This document shows positions 22,116 to 34,021 of a DNA stretch of 64,000 nucleotides, piece after piece (position 1 is the first letter of the stretch; each line of letters opens with the position of its first letter). Under the pieces are notes generated by a model. That model saw nothing but the letters and a program-made list of their open reading frames with translations. It was not told the origin of the DNA and did not search any database. The translations under genes were made by a program, and so were the position numbers. The stretch is from Elymus sibiricus (taxonomy: Eukaryota > Streptophyta > Magnoliopsida > Poales > Poaceae), in NCBI GenBank assembly GCA_039707655.1, contig CM077665.1:76571954-76635953 (forward strand). Reading direction: 5' to 3'.

Positions 22116-25008
22116 ACATCCCCAAGCTTAATTCCTGCTCGTCCTCGAGTAGGTAAATGATAAAAAAGATAATTTTTGATGTGGAATGCTACCTAGCATA
22201 ATCTTGATCATATATCTAATCATGGCATGAATATTAAGACACAAGTGACTCAAAGCAATAGTCTAGTTTTGACATAAAGACATTAATACACAGGCATCCC
22301 TACAAACAATCATGTCTTTCAAAATATCAAGGCTAAAGAATGCTATCCCTACAAAATCATATAGCCTTGTTATGCTCAGTCTTCTTAACACAAAGTATAA
22401 ATCATGTACTACCTCGGTGTGAGCCAAGCAATTGGTTCATACTTTTTAACGCGCTTCAGCATTTTCAACTCTCACGCAATACATGAGCGCAAGCCATGGA
22501 TATAGCACTATGGGTGGAATAGAATATGGTGGTAGGTTTCAAAGGGGTAAAAGTGGAGAAGAAAGTCTCGCATCAACTCAGCGTATCAACGGGCTATGGA
22601 GATGCCCATCAATAGATATCAACGCGAGGAGTAGGGATTGCCATGCAACGGATGCACTAAGAGCTATAAGTGTATGAAAGCTCAATATGAAAACTAAGTG
22701 GGTATGCATCTAACTCTATAATGAAAAATTCCCACTAGTATATGAAAGTGACAACATAGGAGACTCTCTATATGAAAAACATGGTGCTACTTTGAAGCAC
22801 AAGTGTGGAATTAGCATGCCCCTTCTACTTCTTTCTTTATTTTTTCATTTTTTTTCATTTTTTTCTTTTTATTTTTTTTCTTTGTCCGGAGCCTCATCCC
22901 GATTTGTGGGGGAATCATAGTTTCCATCATCCTTTCATCACTGGGGCATGCTCTAATAATGAATAATGATGATCATCACACTTCTATTTACTTACAGCTC
23001 AATACTACAACGATAGTAGAACAAAGTATGACTCTATATGGATGCAATGATCTAGCGTAGCAAAGATATCAAAAAACGGACAAGCCATGGAAACATCATG
23101 CTAGCTATCTTACGATCATGTAATGCAATATGACAATGAATGCTCAAGTCATCAAAAACGGAAGCGGTGGAAGTTGCATGGCAATATATCTCGGAATGGC
23201 TATGGAAATGCCATAATAGGTAGGTATGGTGGCTGTTTTGAGGAAGATATAATAAGGCTTATGTGTGATAGAGCGTATCATATCACGGGGTTTGGATGCA
23301 CCGGCGAAGTTTGCACCGACTCTCGAGGTGAGAAAGGGCAATGCACGGTACCGTAGAGGCTAGCAAATTGCGGAAAGGTAAGAGTGCATATAATCCATGG
23401 ACTCACATTAGTCATAAAGAACTCACATACTTATTGCAAAAGTTTTATTATCTCTCTCTAAGCAAAGTATTACTACGCATGCTCCTAGGGGCGCCCCCGA
23501 CCTTCACACAAAGATAGACAATCAAGAATAAATTGTGCTCCAACTTCCTAGCATAACGGGAGACTATACGTGCATGCTTCGGGAATCACAAACCTTAACA
23601 CCAATATCTTACTAAACACGATCATCCACTAGTACCTCCCACATATTATCATCTCTATATCGCAAAACTATTGCAAGGAATCAAACATATCATATTCAGT
23701 GATCCCTAAGTTTTTTGTAGGATTTTATGACTAACCATGTGAATGACCAATTCCTGTTGACTCTCTAAATAGATATAAGTGAAGCAAGAGAGTTTAAGTC
23801 TTTCTACAAAAGACCATGCTCTAATAAATATAAGTGAAGCAAAAGAGGATTCTACGAATAACGGTTTTCTATGTGAAGAGAAAGAGGCAATCCAAACTTC
23901 AAATGATATAAGTGAAGCACATGAAGCATTCTATAAAGCCATACTCAAAAGATATAAGTGAAGTGCAATGAGCATTCTATAAATAAACCATGGACTATCT
24001 CATACCAGCATGGTGCATAAAAGAAAAGTGAAAACTAAACACAAAAGACGCTCCAAGATTTACACATATCACATGAACGAAACGAAAACGAAAACATACC
24101 GATACTTGTTGTGGAAAGATGGGATGCCTTCCGGGGCATCCTCAAGCTTAGACGCTTGAGTCTCCTTGAATATTTACTTGGGGTGCCTTGGGAATCCCCA
24201 ATCTTGAACTCTTGCCTCTCCTCCTTCTCCTCATATCGACACCTCCTCGATGTTCAAATACTTCATCCACACAAAACTTAACAGAAGACTGGTGAGATCC
24301 GTTAGTATAATAAAGCAAATTCCTACTTTAAGTACTGTTGCAAACCCATTCATATTTTATATTTGCATTATACATGATGTATTATAACTTTTTCATTGCT
24401 TATACCACCGATAAAATCGATAGTTTAATCAAAACAAGCAAAACAATGCATCAAAAACAGAATCTATATTAAACAGGATAGTCTGTAGTAATCTGAACTT
24501 TAACCATACTTCTGTAACTCCAAAAATTCTGAAAAATTAGGAAGAAATAAACATTTTGTATAGAAATACTGTGTAAAATTTTTAGAAACTTTTGATGTTC
24601 CAGAAAAAAACGAAAATTCACGCACTACAGCCAAAGTTTCTGTTTTTACACCGCACATACCAACAAGCAATCTAATTATCCTAAAGGAAAATCTTGGCAA
24701 ATTATTTTTATAATAAAATGGATTTGTACAAGGGGATAATTATTTTTGTTGGAAAATTTTTCCATGATTCAAGACTCACAAAGTTTCAATGGGCTTGAAC
24801 AAAGTTCAAGGATATCCCCCACTTCAACGATGCTCATCATCTCTCTCACTTTCACCTTTCCTTTTGTGAAGTTTTAGGTTCCCCTCTATATTTTTTTTGT
24901 TTTTAAACTTTATAAAAGCACACAACAGAAATAAATGACTCTCTAAAACTTCTGGGTTGTCTCCCTAGCAGCGCTTTCTTTAAAGCCATTAAGCTAGGCA
25001 TAAAGTGC
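22116..25008 (-). other. Non-coding 3' region of element B
   Basis: This stretch holds the polypurine tract next to the LTR (22116-22128) with its hairpin (22134-22153), a T-rich run near 22840-22885, the stem-loop array 23760-23972, degenerate internal polypurine-tract hairpins near 24121-24210, and the conserved post-ORF block 24954-25001. Short open frames (for example 23123-23356) have no recognisable product. Confidence 0.7.
23760..23972 (-). repeat. Array of four stem-loops with the shared loop motif (element B)
   Basis: The loop reads GCTTCACTTATAT on the element strand (ATATAAGTGAAGC as printed; the fourth unit has GAAGT). Stems, as printed on plus, are ACTCTCT/AGAGAGT (23760-23766 with 23787-23793), CTCT/AGAG (23819-23822 with 23844-23847), CTTCA/TGAAG (23897-23901 with 23922-23926) and CTCA/TGAG (23944-23947 with 23969-23972). 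The third stem differs at the central pair from all others yet remains fully complementary. Confidence 0.78.
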
Positions 25009-26352
25009 TCAAGTAATGGATCCACCCGGATCCCAAGGTATATCCAAGCCAATTTTAATAAACAATGATTTGTAATTTAGTAGTGAGCACAAAGTGATAT
25101 ATATCATGTGACAACGAAGTCTAACCCTCTTCCTATGCATCGGCATATCATACAAGTACAATTCATGCACATTAAGTAAAGGCCAATGCATAGTATAAAC
25201 CGTTTCTTCCAATTTCATAGTATTGGAAACATAAAGATGTGGAGATGTAGTTCCTCTCTCATAATAATTGCAAGTAGGAGCAGCAAGCACATGCATATCA
25301 TATTCATCAAAATCATCACGTGTAGTAGCAAAACGCAACCCATCAATGTAATCCTTAATAAGAGCAAACTTCTCCGATATAGTGTAGTTGGGAGAATTCA
25401 AAAAGATAATAGGATTATCATGTGTGGGTGCAATAGCAACAATTTCATGATTAACATAAGGAACTATAGCAAGTTCATCTTTATAAGCATAATTCATATT
25501 GGCATCATGGCCACAAGCATAGCAAGCATCAAGTTCATCAAAAAGGGATATTTCAAATGAATCCAAGGGATCATAGCAATCATCATAGCATTCATGCTTC
25601 GGTATGTGCGAAGGGAAATTAAACAATGTATGAGTTGAAGAGTTACTCTCATTAGAAGGTGGGCCCGGGTGATTAATTCGCTCTTCCTCCTTTTGTTCTT
25701 CACTCTCCTCCTCATCTTTTTCATCTAAAGAGCTCACAATTTCAGCAACTTCTTCTTCCATAGGTCCCTGCAAAATATTAGTCTCTTCCAAGGCATCGGT
25801 CATTCCTTCAATAAATTCTTTAACATAAGCATTAGAAGCATAGTTTTCAGAGCAATAATTAAGTATGGCAAAATTTTCAGATTCGTAAAGAGTAGCATCA
25901 TACTTTTCAATCAAAGAAGCAATTTCATATGCACCCTTAAAAGCAACACATTCTTCAATTTTTACAACATCAAAATAACAATAGGCTTCCTTGGCATAAG
26001 AAGATAGTATTTCATTATCATTAAACACACATTGGTAGGGAAGGTGTTTTTTAGTTTCTTCAGAACAATAAGTAAAATCATGTATTTCGTATAAATTCCA
26101 AGCATAGCAACACAAAGTATTAATTTGATGCCACAACAGTTTCCCTTTTTGAGATATGCGGTGTCGCACATAATAAGCATGCTCATTTAATGATTTTCCC
26201 TCAACTAAGCTAGTTGGGTTATCAGCACGAGCACAAATGGATCGAAGATGATCCAAATAATATTCTTTGGTAGTACGGAACACTAGTGGTTCCTCAACTT
26301 TTGGAGCAGCAAATACATCTATTTTTTTTGGTATTTTGTGTTTCCTACCCAT
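25009..26352 (-). CDS. Acidic protein of non-autonomous Athila-like element B, 447 aa, function unknown
   Basis: I start it at the ATG at 26352 (MGRKHKIPKKIDVFAAPK); nine further codons upstream come from leader sequence. The frame stays open for 447 codons to 25009. The N-terminus is basic. The first half includes RTTKEYYLDHLRSICARAD and a Tyr/Cys-rich stretch. A strongly acidic segment follows around residues 205-225 (SSLDEKDEEESEEQKEEER). The C-terminal third (MHRKRVRLRCHMIYITLC) resembles the C-terminus of the element C protein (MHRKWVRIKCACHTLHDS). No protease, RT or integrase motif is present. It occupies the gag position after the PBS, so a gag-derived or RNA-binding role is possible but unproven. 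Confidence 0.7.
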   Translation of the reverse strand: MGRKHKIPKKIDVFAAPKVEEPLVFRTTKEYYLDHLRSICARADNPTSLVEGKSLNEHAYYVRHRISQKGKLLWHQINTLCCYAWNLYEIHDFTYCSEETKKHLPYQCVFNDNEILSSYAKEAYCYFDVVKIEECVAFKGAYEIASLIEKYDATLYESENFAILNYCSENYASNAYVKEFIEGMTDALEETNILQGPMEEEVAEIVSSLDEKDEEESEEQKEEERINHPGPPSNESNSSTHTLFNFPSHIPKHECYDDCYDPLDSFEISLFDELDACYACGHDANMNYAYKDELAIVPYVNHEIVAIAPTHDNPIIFLNSPNYTISEKFALIKDYIDGLRFATTRDDFDEYDMHVLAAPTCNYYERGTTSPHLYVSNTMKLEETVYTMHWPLLNVHELYLYDMPMHRKRVRLRCHMIYITLCSLLNYKSLFIKIGLDIPWDPGGSIT

Positions 26353-26443
26353 ATCTAAAGATAGAAAACAAGAGCACAAAATAAAAACTACTTAGTGATA
26401 AAGCAAACAAGCACACGCGAGAATATTCACCCCACACTATTGC

Positions 26444-26461
26444 TCCCCGGCAACGACGCCA
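26444..26461 (-). other. Primer-binding site of element B
   Basis: On the minus strand TGGCGTCGTTGCCGGGGA, one base from the tRNA-Asp-complementary Athila consensus. It lies 11 bp inside the LTR end at 26473. Confidence 0.82.
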
Positions 26462-26472
26462 GAAAAAGGTCT

Positions 26473-27992
26473 TGATAACCCACAAGTGTAGGGGATCGTT
26501 TGTAGCCTTTTTTGATAAGTAAGAGTGTCGAACCCAACGAGGTGCTAAAGGTAGAACAAATATTCCCTCAAGTTCTATCGACCACTGATAGAACTCTACG
26601 CACGCTAATGCTTGCTTTACCTAAAACAAGTATGAAACTACTTTGCGGGAATAAAACTAGAAGTACTTTGCAAGATAAAGAACGTGGAAATAAAAGTTAG
26701 GTGCTGTTTTAATAAAAGAACAATAAAAGTAAATAACTTAGTAAAAAGCTTTTTATGTAACGCAAGAGAAAGATTGTCCCTAGGCAATTGAATATAATAT
26801 GATAGATACTTGCTATATGCAATGAGGGAGAGGCATACGCTAACACACTTTCCGTATTTGGATCATATGCACTTATGATTGGAACTCTAGCAAGCACCCG
26901 CAACTACCAAAGTTCATTAAGGTAAAACCCAACCATAGCATTAAGTATAAAGTCCCCTTTACACCCATACGCAACAACCCACCTACTCGGGTTTATGCTT
27001 CTGTCACTCAAGCAACCCACCATAGGCAAATCATGAACATATTGCAACACCCTATAGCGGGGATCCCTCATGTTTGCGCGACACAGAGGGCACCATAGGA
27101 CAGCACCATATCAACGTACAACTCACATCCATAACATCATACCACAATTAACCCATAGGACAAAAGAGATTTACTCAAACATCATAGGATAGCCAAATAT
27201 CATTGGGAAATAATATATGGAGTTGAGCACCATGTTTAAGTAGAGATTACAGCGGGGACGAGAGGTGTTACACCGCTGCATAGAGGGGGAGAGAGTTGGT
27301 GTTGACGGCGGCGAAGTTGTTGGTGTAGATCACAGTCACGATGATTGCCCCGGTGGCGTTCCGGCGCCACCGGGAGAGAGGGGGAGAGAGCCCCCTCCTT
27401 GTTCTTCTTCCTTGGCCTCCCCCCTAGATGGGAGGAGAGTTCCCCCTCTGGTCCATGACCTCCATGGCGGCGGAGGGGCAGGAGCCCCTCCTAGATTGGA
27501 TCTCCCTCTCTGTTCTCTTCTGTTTCGCGTTCCTGTTTTCTTCCCGAAAACCATTTCTTATATTCCCGGAGATCCGTAACTCCGATGGGGCTGAAATTTG
27601 GAGGGGATTTTTATCCAACAAATAGATTCCTTGCGCCCGAAGGAGAGCTCCAACCGACTTACGAGGGGGGCACAACCCACCAGGGCACGCCTGGGCCCCC
27701 TGGTCGCGCCCTGGTGTCTTGTGGGGGCTGTGGGCCTCCGTTTGCATTGATTCCACTCCTCAAAATTCACAAGTATTCCAAAAGAAATCTCCGTAAATTT
27801 TTATCGCGTTTGGACTTTGTTTGATATGGATATTCTACGAAACAAAAAACAGCAACAAACAGGAACTGGCACCGGGCACTGGATCAATAGATTAGTCCAA
27901 TAAATCATATAAAATGTTGCCAAAAATATATGAAAGTTGTATAATATTGGCATGAAACAATCAAAAATTATAGATACGACGGAGACGTATCA
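26473..27992 (-). mobile_element. 5' LTR of element B
   Basis: 1520 bp, ends matching the 3' LTR at 20577-22115. The LTR end beside the primer-binding site fixes the orientation of the element. Confidence 0.9.
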
Positions 27993-28523
27993 AGCTATAC
28001 TGGAGGCACTCTTCAGCAACTTTCCGATCGCCAGTAACAGTGATCACGCCATTCGGCCCTGGCATCTTTAGCTAAGATACATGTAACATGGTCGGGCCAT
28101 GAAACGCGCGTAGGCAGGCCTACCCAGGATAGCACGATATGCACTCCGGAAATCAACCACTTCGAACGTCAGGCGTTCCTTCTAGAAATTCTTCTCTCCA
28201 CCGAAGACGACGTCCAGAGCGATCTGACCGAGTGATTCGGCCTTCTTTCCAGGAATGACCCCATGGAAATGCATATTACTCTTACTCAGGCGGGACATCG
28301 GAATGCCCATGGCGCTGAGTGTATCCGCATAAATTATGTTGAGCCCGCTGCCGCCGTCCATTAGAACTTTGCGCAATCGGACTCCATTGACAGCCGGATC
28401 GACAACCAGCGCCTGCCTCCTGGGGGTGACTATCTGGGCTGGGTGATTAGACTGATCGAAACTAACATGAGTTTTTGTCCAATTGAGGTGCTTGACGATT
28501 GCCAGAGCCACCAAGTTCACCTC
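27993..28523 (-). pseudogene. Tat Gypsy aspartic protease region, fragment between two insertions
   Basis: The minus strand encodes NLVALAIVKHLNWTKTHVSF, then the retropepsin site VLMDGGSGLNIIYADTL (catalytic D in DGGS), followed by FRSAYRAILGRPAYARFMA and KMPGPNGVITVTG. Both are typical of Tat pol between protease and RT. A few stops interrupt it (after GGEKNF at 28182, and near 28070). It is bounded on the right by the Copia target site (ACCTC, 28519-28523) and on the left by element B. The protease would process the Gag-Pol precursor. Confidence 0.9.
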
Positions 28524-28903
28524 TGAAAGCACAATATGCTGCCTTGGTGGTTTTGATAATTCATGACAATATACATTATCTCTTGGACTAATACTTTTAT
28601 CTAGTGTATTTCAGATAAAGTCCACAGAGAAGGTTGGCTAAGGATTGTGAAGAGCATCCCCAAGAAGAAGAAGGAGAAGGAATAGCATTGGCAAAGCTTC
28701 AAGCAAGAGGACTCTACATTTTACTTTGTGAGAAATCACCTTGAGTCCATAGGAAAGCCAATACTATTTAAAGGGGGTAAGGTACTGTTGGTGAACAATA
28801 TGCTCCACGTGCACAAGTGATAGTCACCAAAAACACCCACAAGCTCTTCCACAAAAGTCTATCCAAGCCTATCATGAAAATCGGAGCTACCAATAATTCC
28901 CAC

Positions 28904-29191
28904 TCGGTCCCACCGATTTCCACCTCAGACAGACCCATGCCAAACCCTAGATCTTCGGTGCAACCGATTATGCTTCGGTGCCACCGAGTTCAGCTTGCCA
29001 ACTTTCTGTTACCTCGATTCTTAAAATCGGAATTTCCGAGATTTTGGATCGGTGTCACCGAGTTGTGGAAACTGACCATTGGTCACCTTATCGGTACTGC
29101 CGAGATCTTTGTATCGGTCTCACCGAGATTCAAAAGTTGCTACCTTTGGAGCAACTCGGTACCACCGAGTTTTATACTTCGGTGTCACCGA
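28904..29191 (+). repeat. Cluster of eight TCGGTNNNACCGA-type palindromes in the Copia LTR promoter
   Basis: Palindromes with 5-bp arms TCGGT/ACCGA (one GCCGA) start at 28904, 28955, 28975, 29049, 29091, 29114, 29156 and 29179, with variable 3-base centres. The cluster repeats in the 3' LTR at about 36457-36744, where one copy has lost an arm (CCACCTAG). Palindrome clusters upstream of the TATA box are a described property of Sirevirus LTRs and may bind a regulatory factor. Confidence 0.9.
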
Positions 29192-29233
29192 GTTGGTCAC
29201 TTTAGGTGTAACGGTTGGATTTTTGGAGATGCC

Positions 29234-29241
29234 TATATATA
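29234..29241 (+). promoter_or_regulatory. TATA box of the Sirevirus-like LTR
   Basis: TATATATA 43 bp after the last palindrome. The downstream sequence is C/A-rich, fitting a transcription start near 29265-29275. Confidence 0.65.
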
Positions 29242-30049
29242 CCCCTTCACCACCACCCACTCAAAAGAGAAGCACTCAGAACTATTCCAAACTTGCCCCA
29301 TGCAATTTTCTGAGAGAGAGCCACCTACTCATGTGTTGAGATCAAGCCATTCCACTCCATCCATATGAATCTTGATCTCTAGCCTCCCCAAGTTGCTTTC
29401 CACCCAATCAAACTCTTCCACCAAAGCCAAATATGTGAGAGAGTGATTGTGTGTTGAGAAGTCTATCATCTTGAAGCACAAGAGCAAGGAGTTCATCGAC
29501 ATTATTGAGCCTATTACCTTTTGGAGGGTGGTGCCTCCTAGATTGGTTAGGTGTCGCTTGGGAGCCTCCTACTTCGTGTTGTGGAGTTGAACCAAGAAGT
29601 TTGTACGGGCAAGGAGATCGCGTACTTCGTGAAGATCTACCCATAGTGAGGCTAATCCCTTGTGGATGGAAGCCGTTATGGAATAGTCAAGGTTGCTACT
29701 TCGTGGACCCTTATGGGTGGAGCCCTCCGTGGACTCACGCGACCGTTACCCTCCGTGGGTTCAAGACTCCATAAACGTGGATGTACGATAGCGCCACCTA
29801 TCGGAACCACGGGAAAAATCCTTGCGTCTCCAAATTGTGTTTGATCTTCCTATCTCTACTATCTCTTACATGTGCTTGTCTTACTTTCCGCTGCAATACT
29901 TGTTGACTAGCATGTGTAGGGTGCATTAGACTTGTTATATTTGCTAAAACTGCTCACCAATTAACTTGGGAAAAGGTTAGGTTTTAATTCTTGCAAGTAG
30001 TCTATTCACCCCCCCCTCTAGACACACACACTTCTAGTGATCCTACAAG

Positions 30050-30061
30050 TGGTATCAGAGC
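30050..30061 (+). other. Primer-binding site of the Copia element
   Basis: TGGTATCAGAGC, complementary to the 3' end of initiator-Met tRNA, two bases after the LTR end at 30047. Confidence 0.92.
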
Positions 30062-30095
30062 ATTGGTCTCCATTGCATCGGTTTCATCACCATGG

Positions 30096-33000
30096 ATGAA
30101 GATGGTTGTGTCTAGTTTGGAGAGTTTGAGTTGTAGAGTGCCTATTCTTGATGGGGAGTACTATAGTCAATGGAAATATAAGATGCTTGAGCTATTCAAT
30201 GAATTTCATTTGAGCAAGTATGTTAAGAACCCCTATGTACCTCCAATTGATCCTTTGCATCCCACATACGAAGAGGAAATTGATATGCTACGCAATCTTA
30301 GAACTGTTAATCTTATCATTAGAGGATTGCCTAGAATTGTGCTTAATCAAATGAAGAATTTTGAATGTGCTTATACTTTGTAGAATGACTTGGAGAAACG
30401 ATATCCAAGTTATTCATTGAGTAATCTTGATGAAATTCTTCATAAAACCGTCTCCTTACACAAAATGATGCCTAGTGATCCCAAGTTTGATGACTATCTA
30501 TTTGAGCTTAGAGACCTCATGTGTGCTAAAGGAGATGTCATAACTATCGACAACATCATTGTAGAAGCCATTCGCATTCATAATCTTGAACATTGTCATG
30601 ATCACAACCCTAACGAATCTCTCGCTTCTTATGACGAGGATTTCCCACTTGATGATGACAATGTGGAACATGGCTACTATGATGAAGATGAGATGTTCGA
30701 CATCGAGCATGAGAAGATCATGAAGAATCTAAGTCTCATGGCAAACTTCAAGGATTACATTTCCGGAGGAAAAGAGTGGATTCTCGATAGTGGATGCACC
30801 GATCATATGACCGGAGATAGAGACATGTTTGAAGAGATCACCCCAAACCATGGACCGCGAAGGTATGTAACTTTTGGAGACAACTCCAAGGGTAAGGTAC
30901 TCGGTCTTGGTAAGGTGGCCATATCCCATGATAGCTCTATTCAAAACGTCATGCTTGTTGAATCCCTTGGCTACAATCTTCTTTCCGTATCTAGACTTGC
31001 CGACTTTGGTTTTAATGTGCTATTCACGAAAGTAGATTGCCAAGTGTTTCGTTAAGATAATCATAACATGGTCTTTACCAGTTTCCATAGAGGTGATCTA
31101 TATATCGTCGATTTCACTAAGAGATCCAAACCTCATACTTGTCTTATTGCAAAATCTTCTAAAGGTTGGCTTTGGCATAGAAGACTAGGACATGTTGGCA
31201 TGTGTAATCTAGACAAGCTTATCAAAGGTGATCATATACTTGGTGTTAAAGATGTTATCTTTGACAAAGACAGACTTTGTAGTGCTTGTCAAGCTGGAAA
31301 GCAAGTAGGTGGAAGTCATCCCGTAAAGAATATCATGACTACTAGGAGACCACTCGAGTTACTTCACATGGATCTTTTTGGTCCCAATGCTTACAAGAGC
31401 CTCGATGGAAATTCCTATGGTCTAGTCATAGTTGATGATTTTTCCAGATTTACGTGGGTATTCTTTCTTGATGATAAGTCGCAGGTACAAGAGATCTTCA
31501 AGAACTTCGCTCGCGAAGCGCAAAATCAGTTTGAGGTGAAGATCAAGAAGGTTCGGAACGATAATGGATCGGAGTTCAAGAACACCCATGTAGATACCTT
31601 TCTTGACGAAGAAGGTGTTTCACATGAGTTCTCGGCTACGTACGCGCCTCAACAAAATGGAGTTGTTGAGAGGAAGAACCGGACTCTTATTGAGATGGCA
31701 AGAACGATGCTTGACTAATACAAGACGCCAAGACACTTTTGGGCAGAAGCCATGGAAACAGCATGTCATGCCACAAACCGACTCTACTTGCACAAAATTC
31801 TCGGTAAAATGGCATACGAGCTACTCACCGGTAACAAACCCCAAGTTGGATACTTTCGGGTATTCGGCTCAAAGTGCTACATTCTTGATAACCATCGTCG
31901 TACTAAATTTGCTCCTAAATCTCACGAAGGATTCCTACTTGGTTACGGATCGAACTCTCACACTTACCGTGTGTACAACAACTTCACTCGAAAAGTTGAA
32001 GAGACGGTAGATGTGAAGTTTGATGAATCTAATGGTTCGCAAGTCGAACAATTGCCAAATGATGTAGGAGATAAGGATCCTTCGGAAGCTATCCAAGACT
32101 TGTCCATCGGCAATATTCATCCCATGGAGGTGAAGGAAAGTACTTCGTCAACTCAAGTGGAAGCCCCTACTTCACGTCAAGGTGATCCTCAACACGACAT
32201 GGAGGCATCAACAAGCGGTACACGACAAGATGAAGAGGAGGAAGTACACCATGAAGATCCACCACAACCTCCTTCACCACCACCTCAAGGAAACGACACC
32301 TTCAACAACAACGAAGATGAAGGAGATGATGATGATGAAGAAGCTCCACCATCCAACAAGCCGAAGCAACCCCGAGTTCGAGCAAGAGTGACCAAGAACC
32401 ATCCTCTAAACCAAATCTTCGGTGACATACAAACCGGGAGAATCACTCGCTCTAAAACTCGCTTAGCTAATTTTTGTGAGCATTAACCCTTGAAGGTTGA
32501 ACAAGCTCTTGAAGACCCAGATTGGGTTAACGCCATGCATGAAGAGCTTCACAACTTCGAGAGGAACGAAGTATGGACACTCGTGGAGAAGCCTAAGGAC
32601 GAGCACAACATCATCGGAACCAAATGGGTGTTTCGGAACAAGCAAGATGAAGACGGTCAAGTTGTACGCAACAAGGCGCGTCTCGTAGCCCAAGGATATA
32701 CGCAAGTCGAAGGTATGGACTACGGTGAGACCTATGCCCCCGTCGCTAGACTTGAAGCTATTCACATTCTTCTTGCTTATGCTAATCACCATGATATCAC
32801 GCTTTATCAAATGGACATTAAAAGTGCCTTCTTAAATGGTGAGATTGAAGAAGAGGTCTATGTCAAACAACCCCCTGGTTTTGTGAATCCTAAGAAACCT
32901 AATCACGTCTACAAGCTTCGTAAAGCTCTTTATGGTCTTAAGCAACCCCCACGTGCTTGGTATAAATGCTTAACGAAGTTTCTCATTGAAAAGGGTTTTG

Positions 33001-34021
33001 AAATTGGTAAAACTGACGCAACCTTATTCACTAAGAGAGATAATGGTGAATTATTTGTGTGCCAAATCTATGTAAATGATATTATCTTTAGATCTATTAA
33101 CCCACAATTTAGTGAAAGATTTGGAAGGTTGATGTCCGAGAAGTATGAGAAGTCCATGATGTGTGAGCTGAAATTTTTCCTTGGTTTGCAAATCAAGCAA
33201 ACAAGAGAAGGAACTTTCATCTCTCAAACCAAGTATACCAAGGACTTGATCAAGAAGTTCAACATGCAAGAGTGTAAAGGTATGAAAACTCCTATGCCTA
33301 CTAGTGGACATGTTGACCTTACCAAGGAGGATGAACCGGTTGATCAAAAGGTTTATCGATCTATGATTGGTTCATTGTTATATCTGTGTTCCTCCCGTCC
33401 CGATATTATGCTTAGTGTTTGCATATGTGCTAGATATCAAGATGCACCTAAAGAGTGTCATCTTTTGGCCGTGAAACGTATTGTGAGATATCTGATACAA
33501 ACACCAAGCTTTGGCATTTGGTATCCCAAGGGATCTTCTTTTAACCTTGTTGGCTATTCCGATTCGGACTATGCCGGTGACAAGGTTGATAGAAAATCCA
33601 CATCGGGTACATGTCAATTCTTGGGAGATCTCTTGTGTCTTGGTCCTCCAAGGAACAAAACTCGGTATCTCTATCTACTGCCGAAGCTGAGTATATTGCC
33701 GCCGGATTGTGTTGTGCACAATTACTATGGATGACACAAACGCTTAAGGACTATGGCATACATGTGATACATGTACCATTGTTATGTGACAATGAAAGTG
33801 CTATTAAGATTGAACATAATACCGTGCAACATTCTCAAACTAAGCATATTCAAGTTCGACATTATTTCATTCGTGATCATGTTGCCAAAGGAGATATTAA
33901 TCTTAAGCATGTTCGTACCAACAATCAATTGGCCGATATCTTTACTAAACCACTTGATGAGAAAGTGTTTTGTTATTTGAGGAGTGAGTTGAACATCATT
34001 GATGCTTCGAACTTGAGCTAA
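30096..34021 (+). pseudogene. Copia Gag-Pol polyprotein, broken by several stops and a frameshift
   Basis: The Gag part (DGEYYSQWKYKMLELFNEFH) stops at 30381 and resumes in another frame. No CCHC zinc knuckle is visible before the protease site (WILDSGCTDHMTGD), so part of Gag appears deleted. After a stop at 31053-31055 come the pre-integrase domain (WLWHRRLGHVGMCNLDKLIK) and integrase with D (LHMDLFGP), D (RNDNGSEFKN) and E (NGVVERKNRT), then a stop at 31716-31718. RT begins after a stop at 32484-32486 ([40 protein letters not shown]). Its catalytic site reads YVND where YVDD is expected. A one-base deletion near 33630 separates RT from RNase H ([31 protein letters not shown]). Confidence 0.93.

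Larger units (their letters stand above)
20577..27992 (-). mobile_element. Element B: non-autonomous Athila-like Gypsy, both LTRs present
   Basis: On the minus strand: 5' LTR 26473-27992, PBS 26444-26461, one long ORF 25009-26352, about 2.9 kb non-coding, polypurine tract, 3' LTR 20577-22115. The LTRs begin TGATACGTCTCCGTCGTATC and end CACTTGTGGGTTATCA. The flanking 5-mers AGCCC and AGCTA share only three positions, a doubtful target duplication, but Tat pol is continuous across the insertion. No pol genes exist in it, so mobility depended on another element. Confidence 0.9.
28524..30047 (+). mobile_element. 5' LTR of the Sirevirus-like Copia
   Basis: Nearly the same length as the 3' LTR and very similar throughout, so insertion is fairly recent relative to the other layers. 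It contains the palindrome cluster and the TATA box annotated separately. Confidence 0.95.
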
